From: Symbiodinium natans
Lineage: Eukaryota; Sar; Dinophyceae; Suessiales; Symbiodiniaceae
DNA: 20,000 nt
Assembly: GCA_905221605.1 (NCBI GenBank)
Contig: CAJNDS010002823.1
Location: 1 to 20,000, forward strand
Direction: 5' to 3'
Both the position numbers and the translations under genes were made by a program. This document shows, in pieces, positions 10,301 through 14,187 of the stretch. The notes under the pieces were generated by a model, which saw nothing but the letters and a program-made list of their open reading frames with translations, was not told the DNA's origin and made no database searches. The first letter of the stretch is position 1, and every line of letters starts with the position of its first letter.

Positions 10301-11297
10301 CGAGTACCGGGGGTGCGGAGTCGGCAGCTGGCAAGCAGCTGGGGGCCTGAAGCGTAGGGTTTAGGGTTTAGGGTTTAGGGTTTAGGGTTTAGGGTTTAGG
10401 GTTTAGGGTTTAGGGTTTAGGGTTTAGGGTTTAGGGTTTAGGGTTTAACCCTTAGGGTTTAGGGGTTAGGGTTTAGGGTTTTGTGTTTAGGGTTGAAGGC
10501 TTAGAGTTTCGGGTGCAAGGAATTTAGGGTTTAGGTCTTTATAGAGACTTGGGGCTTGAGAGTTGATAAACATTTTGCAAGGGACCGGGACGGGGGGGTG
10601 GTCAGTTTCCCCCCATATTTCATGCAGGTGCACCCACACCCTTGTTCTTAGTTGAAGTATTCGCGCCTGAACTCCTCCTTCCTAGAATCCCTTCCCCCTA
10701 GTATTAAACGGCCCCCCCCCCCCACCCAATAGAAACTTGAAATGTGTTTTTATGATGAGGCGGAGGTTTTTATCCAAATGTCATGTTTGGGGTAAAAAGG
10801 GTTTAGGGTCTAGGCTGGGAAGGGAGGCAAGGGAGCTTCAGGATGTTGGTTGGCTTGCGGGTTTTGGGAGCCCTGAACCCACCCCCTAATTCGGAATGGG
10901 GTTTAAAGGCGGGGTCGGTTTCGGCAGGATTTTCCGGAAAGTGTTTTTACAATTAGGGTGGCGTTTTATAAAAGGGGGAAGAAATGCCTCCCCTTAGAAC
11001 CTTAATAACAATAATACTATTAATATCCTCTTCGGTTTTATATGAACAAAAAGATTCCCAAGGGGATGTAGCTTCAGTTCCCTTTCCCAGAACCGATAAG
11101 GCAACCTTCCCGCTGGATCCCTTGAAGAGCACTGAGGTCTGCGCAATGTACCTGCACAGGTAGCCGCGCCAGCGGAAGAATCTGACCTTTGCAGATCTCT
11201 CAAAAGGACCCTAAACCCTAAACCCTAAACCCTAAACCCTTACGAGCGCAGTACGGAGACTCGCTTCGATCCCACGCGACGGTCGCCATTTGCCATC
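116..11297 (-). CDS. alpha/beta-hydrolase fold protein, 13 exons, 3' end outside window
   Basis: Thirteen short exons join in one frame (281 codons) that reads as an alpha/beta-hydrolase of the plant/algal group related to pheophytinase and MhpC. Exons 5' to 3': 11244-11297, 11106-11186, 10270-10346, 9968-10068, 9756-9819, 8036-8121, 7732-7764, 5285-5346, 4707-4756, 3640-3718, 1871-1896, 845-911, 116-178. In order they carry WRGY, the oxyanion-hole segment HGFAAS, LYALDMIG, the nucleophile elbow GNSIGG (serine nucleophile), GLILLNSAGP, NLPDYAPPPQW, PNIGGIL and RDSQDPF. All twelve junctions keep phase, all acceptors are AG, and donors are GT (6) or GC (7). The catalytic Asp and His segments of the family are not seen and should lie left of base 1. 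No start codon or transit peptide was identified. The substrate is unknown. The introns are filled with telomeric repeats. The family call is firm; individual boundaries were chosen by phase and family spacing. Confidence 0.87.
345..423. mobile_element. MITE-like element, same family
   Basis: Left end GTGTTGCCCCTTATACT, then CAGTCCTTTATT; right end AAGGACCGAACATCCC. Lies in hydrolase intron 12. Confidence 0.7.
555..596 (+). repeat. 9-bp tandem array AAGGCCCTC
   Basis: Four to five copies merging into CCCTAAA units. The core CCCT suggests derivation from the telomeric heptamer. Confidence 0.9.
845..911 (-). CDS. alpha/beta-hydrolase exon 12 (LYPSN)
   Basis: Reads SLYPSNTEPTAEL, then AAEIFRDSQ, matching the LYPxNP...L...I.RDS helix pair of the family. 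The acceptor is CCAAG after a C-rich tract. The donor is CAG|GCACCC. Confidence 0.85.
1270..1372. repeat. AT microsatellite
   Basis: (TA)n with interruptions over about 100 bp. It gives a Tyr/Ile-rich meaningless frame. Confidence 0.96.
1535..1626. mobile_element. MITE-like element, same family, loop carries telomeric repeat
   Basis: The right arm (ACTATAATCCCTATTAAGGAC...AACATCCC) matches the copy at 12082-12183. The left arm lacks its outer third. GGTTTAGGGTTTAGGGG sits between the arms. Lies in hydrolase intron 11. Confidence 0.72.
1871..1896 (-). CDS. alpha/beta-hydrolase exon 11 (26-nt microexon)
   Basis: Reads PNIGGILK plus a split Gln codon. The family has PxIGxxL at this point, about 14 residues after the W of exon 10, which is the spacing found. 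The acceptor is GGCAG and the donor is CA|GCCGGA. Confidence 0.68.
1921..1952 (+). repeat. telomeric array (TTTAGGG)n
   Basis: Four to five units close to microexon 11 (CCCTAAA before its acceptor in transcript sense). Confidence 0.93.
2037..2083 (+). repeat. dispersed repeat, copy 1
   Basis: AACCTTGGGTTACATACA...CCTTAAGAACC matches the complement of 18032-18077 over about 47 bp. Confidence 0.8.
2472..2492. repeat. AT microsatellite
   Basis: Short (TA)n tract. Confidence 0.9.
3153..3210 (+). repeat. variant array (TTTGGGG)n
   Basis: About seven units in which A is replaced by G throughout, ending in one standard TTTAGGG. Confidence 0.93.
3531..3616 (+). repeat. telomeric array (TTTAGGG)n
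   Basis: About 12 units, one with G for A and one shortened. Confidence 0.96.
3640..3718 (-). CDS. alpha/beta-hydrolase exon 10 (APPPQW)
   Basis: Reads DANLPDYAPPPQWLGRQTL, then SLCACWQ, the cap-region segment with its proline run and W. The donor is CAG|GTTAGG. The acceptor is TGGAAG; GGGAG ending at 3729 is the alternative and would pair with the other exon 9 donor. Confidence 0.78.
4214..4303 (+). repeat. minisatellite with AGGCCCNAACTAG core
   Basis: Four diverged units of about 20-26 bp with a CCNAACTA word. Confidence 0.75.
4320..4369 (-). repeat. telomeric array (CCCTAAA)n
   Basis: Alternating CCCTAAA and CCCTAA units. Confidence 0.93.
4707..4756 (-). CDS. alpha/beta-hydrolase exon 9
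   Basis: Reads DYQTLLRSSGGTVLER, continuing LLSME from exon 8 into LLSMEDY. The acceptor is GCCAG. The 3' end is unsure between GC donors after 4707 and 4705. A GT donor after 4694 would break phase with exon 10. Confidence 0.78.
5064..5120 (+). repeat. diverged dispersed repeat, copy 1
   Basis: TATACACCTCTTTT...ACCCCATA resembles 17421-17480 over about 57 bp with gaps. Confidence 0.55.
5201..5277 (-). repeat. telomeric array (CCCTAAA)n, degenerate
   Basis: Units of CCCTAAA and CCCTTAA type. In transcript sense they begin 8 nt inside the intron after exon 8. Confidence 0.93.
5285..5346 (-). CDS. alpha/beta-hydrolase exon 8 (LLNSAGP)
   Basis: Reads PSVCRGLILLNSAGPLLSME. LLNSAGP is the conserved strand-turn after the nucleophile helix. 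The acceptor is CTCTAAG, after CCCTAAA repeats. The donor is GAG|GCGCCC, followed at once by TTTAGGG repeats. Confidence 0.9.
5417..5530 (+). repeat. tandem duplication of about 62 bp
   Basis: ATCCTTAAATAGCCTTAATT plus G-run plus ACCTAGGGG occurs at about 5419 and again at about 5483 with a few changes. Confidence 0.85.
5944..5981 (-). repeat. telomeric array (CCCTAAA)n
   Basis: Five perfect units. Confidence 0.94.
6121..6183 (+). repeat. 13-bp tandem repeat GAGCGAAAGTTTT
   Basis: Five copies, the later ones shortened or mutated. Confidence 0.92.
6306..6720 (+). repeat. AT-rich satellite, 168-bp period
   Basis: Two full units start at GGGATATTTA (6398 and 6566), giving a 168-bp period. A third, shorter unit starts at 6309 with about 79 bp missing. 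Shared words include ATGGATAGAATTCTGAAA and ATTCAATGAATCTTTG. Composition is far more AT-rich than the rest of the window. Confidence 0.92.
6718..7215 (+). repeat. minisatellite of short palindromes (GCCAATTTTGGGC)
   Basis: About 20 units of 20-28 bp sharing GAGCCAATTTTGGGCTT. CCAA and TTGG within each unit are inverted, so each can form a tiny hairpin. Absence of stops leaves several overlapping frames open, up to 173 codons; I regard none as a gene. Confidence 0.93.
7370..7431 (+). repeat. telomeric array (TTTAGGG)n
   Basis: Nine perfect units. Confidence 0.96.
7732..7764 (-). CDS. alpha/beta-hydrolase exon 7 (33 nt)
   Basis: Completes the second Gly of the elbow and reads YMAQSAAAFL, the helix after the nucleophile. 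The acceptor is CTGAG and the donor is TTGG|GCCTTT (GC type). Ending here gives the normal family spacing to GLILLN in exon 8. A GT donor at about 7715 would add five residues. Confidence 0.8.
8036..8121 (-). CDS. alpha/beta-hydrolase exon 6 (nucleophile elbow)
   Basis: Reads IQVWEQCVKDFLLSVVAAP then AVLMGNSIG. G-N-S-I-G-G is the nucleophile elbow, with serine as catalytic residue. The acceptor is CCTAG, directly after a long antisense telomeric array, and the donor is GGAG|GTGGGA. This is the most diagnostic exon of the gene. Confidence 0.92.
8130..8320 (+). repeat. telomeric array (TTTAGGG)n, longest in window
   Basis: About 27 consecutive TTTAGGG units with one extra G near the right end. 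It ends 9 bp from hydrolase exon 6, so in the transcript it is an AAACCCT array just before the acceptor. Confidence 0.97.
8516..8601 (-). repeat. telomeric array (CCCTAAA)n, degenerate
   Basis: Contains CCCCAAA and CCCTATA variants. Confidence 0.92.
8735..8790 (+). repeat. telomeric array (TTTAGGG)n, degenerate
   Basis: Units with extra G or T, becoming regular at the right end. Confidence 0.9.
8971..9071 (+). mobile_element. short dispersed element, copy 1
   Basis: Begins CTCCCCTTAGAAC and ends TTCCCAAGGGGGATATAG (imperfect inverted ends), with TCCTCTTCGGTTTTATA inside. Has an 18-bp segment missing from copy 2. Confidence 0.8.
9107..9193 (-). repeat. telomeric array (CCCTAAA)n
   Basis: Twelve units, one with a base missing. 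Confidence 0.96.
9756..9819 (-). CDS. alpha/beta-hydrolase exon 5
   Basis: Reads GWMIQVGDPKQPEPHLQMQG. The donor GGCAA|GTAAGTA is the best consensus site in the window. Joined to exon 6 it gives QMQGNIQVWEQC, with the W and Q expected before the nucleophile strand. The residues replacing the usual GFGxS are atypical, so the 5' boundary is less sure. Confidence 0.72.
9917..9961 (-). repeat. telomeric array (CCCTAAA)n
   Basis: Six units. In transcript sense it is TTTAGGG, beginning within 10 nt of the donor of hydrolase exon 4. Confidence 0.95.
9968..10068 (-). CDS. alpha/beta-hydrolase exon 4 (LDMIG)
   Basis: Reads WSQLLQFRFAPLAAALAEG, then a polar stretch and PIPLYALDMIG. This is the helix and beta strand that precede the G-x-G-x-S region. 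The acceptor is TGTAAG and the donor is ATAG|GTCGGG. Confidence 0.83.
10190..10260 (-). repeat. telomeric array (CCCTAAA)n with CCCCAAA variants
   Basis: Mixed units. In transcript sense it starts about 9 nt after the GC donor of exon 3. Confidence 0.94.
10270..10346 (-). CDS. alpha/beta-hydrolase exon 3 (oxyanion hole HGF)
   Basis: Reads to DSAPPVLAIHGFAASCT and splits the next His codon (CA|GC donor). Hydrophobic strand plus HGF is the oxyanion-hole signature. The acceptor is CTTCAG. Joining to exon 4 restores HW, as is usual in the family (HGFAASCTHW). Confidence 0.85.
10354..10480 (+). repeat. telomeric array with head-to-head junction
   Basis: About 13 TTTAGGG units, then GGGTTTAACCC (a palindromic head-to-head join at 10441-10452), then degenerate TTTAGGG. 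Confidence 0.95.
10988..11071 (+). mobile_element. short dispersed element, copy 2
   Basis: Same ends and core as the copy at 8971-9071, roughly 80-85% identical by eye. Both lie in introns of the hydrolase gene. Confidence 0.8.
11106..11186 (-). CDS. alpha/beta-hydrolase exon 2 (WRGY)
   Basis: 27 codons beginning VRFFRWRGYLCRYIAQ. WRG followed by a strand ending in Y is typical just before the first core strands of this family. The acceptor is AAAG and the donor is AAG|GTTGCC. The true 3' end may be slightly earlier, because the family usually has fewer residues before the HGF segment. Confidence 0.75.
11187..11243 (-). other. 57-nt intron 1, about half telomeric repeat
   Basis: The intron begins GTAAGGG and continues as four TTTAGGG units, then a 26-nt tail ending AAAG. 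The first repeat unit is fused to the donor consensus, so the telomeric array starts at the splice site. This is the shortest intron in the gene. Confidence 0.6.
11244..11297 (-). CDS. alpha/beta-hydrolase exon 1 (first one found)
   Basis: 18 codons, phase 0 to 0, reading DGKWRPSRG then IEASLRTAL. The acceptor is CCAG and the donor is CTC|GTAAGG, where the donor runs straight into TTTAGGG repeats. Another frame is open here, so the frame was chosen because it joins exon 2 in phase. Earlier exons with the initiator are expected between here and about 12300. Confidence 0.6.
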
Positions 11298-11611
11298 CTG
11301 GTCTTACGACTGAAATGGAGGGGGGGGGGAGGGGGCGGGGGTATTCCAAAAAATGAGGTAAAATCACCACAATCACCAAATTTCCCTTTAACAAGCTCGC
11401 TTCCAAAAATCTGGGTTTAGCGTTTAGTAAGGATTCGGGTTTGCCCTTTAATAAAAAATAGCTCAATCTCCCCCAGAATTGCCCCACTGGATACATCGGA
11501 CCCTGAGGCTTCGGACACCCCAGTTTCAACCCGAAAGCCCCTGCACCTAAAAACCCTGAACCCTCAACAACCCTAAACGAACCTCAAACCCCCCAAAACC
11601 GCATAGAGCTA

Positions 11612-11727
11612 TCCTAAACCCTAACCCTAAACCCTAAACCCTAAACCCTAAACCCTAAACCCTAAACCCTAAACCCTAAACCCTAAACCCTAAGTTAGGT
11701 TTAAGGGTTAAACCCTAAACCCTAAGG
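11612..11727 (-). repeat. telomeric array (CCCTAAA)n with inverted segment
   Basis: About 12 CCCTAAA units, then TTAGGTTTAAGGG in the opposite sense, then CCCTAAA again, so orientation switches twice in 40 bp. Confidence 0.95.
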
Positions 11728-11820
11728 CAAAAACGGTGTTTAAGCCTCGGGCATCGCTATGCTCGAAGAGCCTCGGCTGCGCTGCGGTTGTCCACTCTCT
11801 GTTCCGCAGGAGCATGAGGC

Positions 11821-11955
11821 TAGGGTTTAGGGTTTAGGGTTTAGGGTTTAGGGTTTAGGGCTTAGGGTTTAGGGTTTAGGGTTTAGGGTTTAGGGTTTAG
11901 GGTTTAGGGTTTAGGGTTTAGAGCTTAGGGTTTAGGGTTTAGGGTTTAGGGTTTA
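11821..11955 (+). repeat. telomeric array (TTTAGGG)n
   Basis: About 19 units with two single-base variants. Confidence 0.97.
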
Positions 11956-12081
11956 TATCACTTCTGGCGTTGGAGCGTTCAGGAAGGAGCCTGCCAAACC
12001 GTATCTTCCCAGCTCCGCGCGCAGCCGCGGCTCTCGGGGCTTGACGTTCCGTGGGTGGGTCCTTGTTCGTACACGAAAATT

Positions 12082-12183
12082 GGGATGTTCTGCCTAAGAC
12101 TAACAGTCCTCAATAGGGAGTATAGTACCCCCCCCCTAGTATAATCCCCATTAGGGACTGCTAGTATAAGGGGCAACATCTCA
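12082..12183. mobile_element. MITE-like inverted-repeat element, best copy
   Basis: Two arms of about 46 bp, GGGATGTT...AGTATAGTA and its imperfect complement ending AACATCTC, flank a C-run. The right terminus is AGTATAAGGGGCAACATC. No coding capacity. Confidence 0.8.
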
Positions 12184-12329
12184 ACATGAAACCCCAAACC
12201 CTATACCCCAATGAACTTTGAATACAGGCAAAAGGTACCTACTTACAACTGTGTTTGTTGGGGGGGGGGGGAACCCTAAACCCTAAAGCCTCAACCAAAA
12301 CCGGGGGGGGGGGGGGGGCCTATGGCGAC

Positions 12330-13999
12330 TTAGAACAAAGGCAGGCGAGCAGCTTGCCGTCCGAGAGATCGGCCAGTGCCTGGGAAGCTTATCCAACGCC
12401 CCCAAAACCGTCAGAATTCAGGGTCTTATAGGGCTTTTAGGCTTTAAGGTGTTTATGGTTTAGGGTTGTTAGGGTCTTTTAGATTCTTTTCGGGTTTTTT
12501 GAGGTTTATAGAGCTTACAGGGATTGCAGGGTTTAGAGGGCTTTTAGAGTTTATAGGATTTGTAGGTTTTATAGAGCTCATAGGCTATAGGGTTTATAGG
12601 GTTATGGGTTTAAAGGGTTTTTGGGGTTTATGGTGGTTTGTAGGGTTTGTAGGGTTAACAGGGTTAATAGGGTTTAGGGGCTTTCTAGGGTTTATGGAGT
12701 CTACACCCTAGACCCTAAACCCTAAACCCTAGAACCTAGAACCCTAAACCCTAAACCCTAAACCCTAAACCCTAAACCCTAAACCCTAAACCCTAAACCC
12801 CAAACCGGCCCCAAAACCTAAACCCTAAACCCTAAACCCTAAACCCTAAACCCTAAACCCTAAACCCTAAACCCTAAACCCTAAACCCTAAACCCTACCA
12901 CTGGGCTACCAAGTCTTTGCCACTGGTGCGCCAGAAGCCGGTGCCACTCGTTGGCTTCCAGGGCCTGACGTGCAAAGTTCGGAGACGCCCCCGGGTCTTT
13001 CGACTGGGATTGGGGTTTGGGGTTTCGGGTTTAGGGTTTTAGGGTCTGAGGGTTTCAGGGTTTAAGGTTTTCGAGTTTAGGGCTTAGGAGCCTAATGCCC
13101 TCGAGCCCCCCCAAGGGCTTAGGATGTGGGGCTCAGGGTTTAAAAGACCCTTATCGTCGATGTGAACGAGGTCACTACCGGCCAAGCACGAGCGCTGCAA
13201 TGCCTCCCAAAAATTGTCGCTCTTGTTGTCCTCGGGCTGAGAATACGCTGGGATGGAGCGATGGAAAGACACCTCTTTGCAGCAGGACGTCAAGTACTTG
13301 CAAGCAGCTGTAATGAGGTCAACGGTAGAGCACTTAGAGCACACGACAAACAAGTATTCGCGGTTCTCCTTCAGCCAGCGAAGTGTTCGCAGGAACGAGT
13401 CCCGATTCCTGTCACACACGTTGTGATAGTCGAGGCTGAGAATCTTTGTCGCTCCAGGACAGCTGTTGGCAGCTTTAGTGATCGCCGATCCAAACTCCTC
13501 AACGTGATTATCAACACGAACGGCAAAACCCGACCCTTAGACCCTACACTGTCATTCCCAAATCTTACACTGGCCCGCCTACAACCCGAAGCCCATGACG
13601 CTATAGCCATAAATACAGAAGCCCGAACACCCTAAACTCTACAACGAAAGCTGTTAAGGCCAAAAGCCCGAACGTCCAACACCTTTGTCTGAAGCCTATT
13701 CAAGACCCTGAACCCACAGACCAGAAGTTCACGAAAAGACAAACCTTGAGCAAACCCTAGGAGAGGGATTTTGAGCTTCCCACAAATCCAGAAGCCTCCC
13801 AAGCAAACCCTAAACCCTAAACAAAGCCTCAATGTTAAGGGTGTGTGTGGCATTAAGACCACTGAGGGGATCTGCCCAGGAGAGTCTTAGGGTTTATGGT
13901 TAGAGGGTTTAGGGTTTAGGGTAACCCTAAACACAAGCCCAGAAAGGATCTGCACAGGAGAGTCGCACCTCTAATGCTTCGCGGCAATCCTGACAAGGG
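12330..13999 (-). CDS. HAD-like domain protein, four exons with stop
   Basis: Proposed exons 13969-13999, 13149-13535, 12910-12996 and 12330-12379 join in phase 1 throughout to TAA. The large exon carries the HAD-fold landmarks in order: motif I ILSLDYHNV, motif II strand ending VVCS, a lysine in EDNKSDNF (motif III position) and motif IV LVHIDD. The second Asp of motif I (D-x-D) is His here, which would remove the usual acid/base and suggests altered or lost phosphatase activity. The exon is 387 nt, far longer than others in the window. Exon 12910-12996 reads FARQALEANEWHRLLAHQW. An alternative reading of that exon ends in an earlier stop (VAKTW then TAG). The first and last exons are weak. 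No start codon was found. Confidence 0.55.
12430..12712 (+). repeat. 9-bp degenerate array AGGGTTTAT
   Basis: Diverged units of TTTATAGGG type with irregular spacing, adjoining a perfect telomeric array at 12711. Confidence 0.85.
12711..12897 (-). repeat. telomeric array (CCCTAAA)n
   Basis: About 25 units with a short interruption near 12800-12818. In transcript sense it is TTTAGGG, starting a few bases inside the intron after exon 12910-12996. Confidence 0.97.
12910..12996 (-). CDS. exon following the HAD domain
   Basis: Reads DPGASPNFARQALEANEWHR (the first Asp codon completed from the previous exon), then LLAHQWQRL. The donor CTTG|GTAGCC is followed within 8 nt by the (TTTAGGG)n array of 12711-12897 in sense orientation. 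Confidence 0.55.
13149..13535 (-). CDS. HAD-like domain exon (387 nt)
   Basis: Phase 1 to 1, acceptor CTAAG and donor AAGG|GTCTTT, with 128 uninterrupted codons. The opposite strand is also open for 157 codons but gives no recognisable motifs, whereas this strand gives spaced HAD motifs I, II, III and IV. The cysteine-rich middle (VCSKCS, KYLTSCCKE) is unusual. Confidence 0.72.
13868..13964. repeat. 19-bp direct repeats flanking a telomere-repeat insert
   Basis: GGATCTGCCCAGGAGAGTC (13868-13886) and GGATCTGCACAGGAGAGTC (13946-13964) differ at one base. The 59 bp between them contain TTTAGGG units meeting AACCCTAAA head to head. Confidence 0.85.
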
Positions 14000-14097
14000 C
14001 TGGTAGAGTGTAGGGTTTTAGGGCTTCGGGTTTTAGAGCTTTGGGGTTTGAGTGTTTTAGCATTTTGGGGTTAGGGATTTTAGAGTACGTTTAGGGC

Positions 14098-14164
14098 GCC
14101 GCGGATGGATGTGGAGGGCTGAGTACATGACTCGGCTGTCTAAGTCTCTGCAATGCTTGCCTTG
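14098..14164 (-). CDS. isolated exon-like frame next to telomeric repeat
   Basis: A TTTAG acceptor supplied by a short TTTGGGG/TTTAGGG tract precedes LQGKHCRDLDSRVMYSALHI. A second frame (AARQALQRLRQPS) is equally open. It may be the 5' end of the HAD-like gene. Confidence 0.25.
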
Positions 14165-14187
14165 CAGCTAAACCCAAACCCCAAACC

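Larger units (their letters stand above)
10347..11105 (-). other. intron 2: telomeric array, G-rich tract and MITE-like element
   Basis: No coding signal. It holds the TTTAGGG array at 10354-10480 with a head-to-head junction, a poly-C run near 10712-10723 and the dispersed element at 10988-11071. Confidence 0.6.
11298..12329. other. region between HAD-like and hydrolase genes
   Basis: Should hold the promoter and first exon(s) of the hydrolase gene, but none is certain. It contains two large telomeric arrays of opposite orientation (11612-11727 and 11821-11955), a MITE-like element (12082-12183) and G-runs. Minus-strand islands at about 11740-11815 and 11985-12060 are open and Ala/Arg-rich, possible transit-peptide or leader exons. 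Neither could be phased. Confidence 0.4.

Noticed and set aside
13162-13635. 157-codon plus-strand frame
   Set aside because: Antisense of the HAD-like exon; gives no recognisable motif and opposes all other genes.
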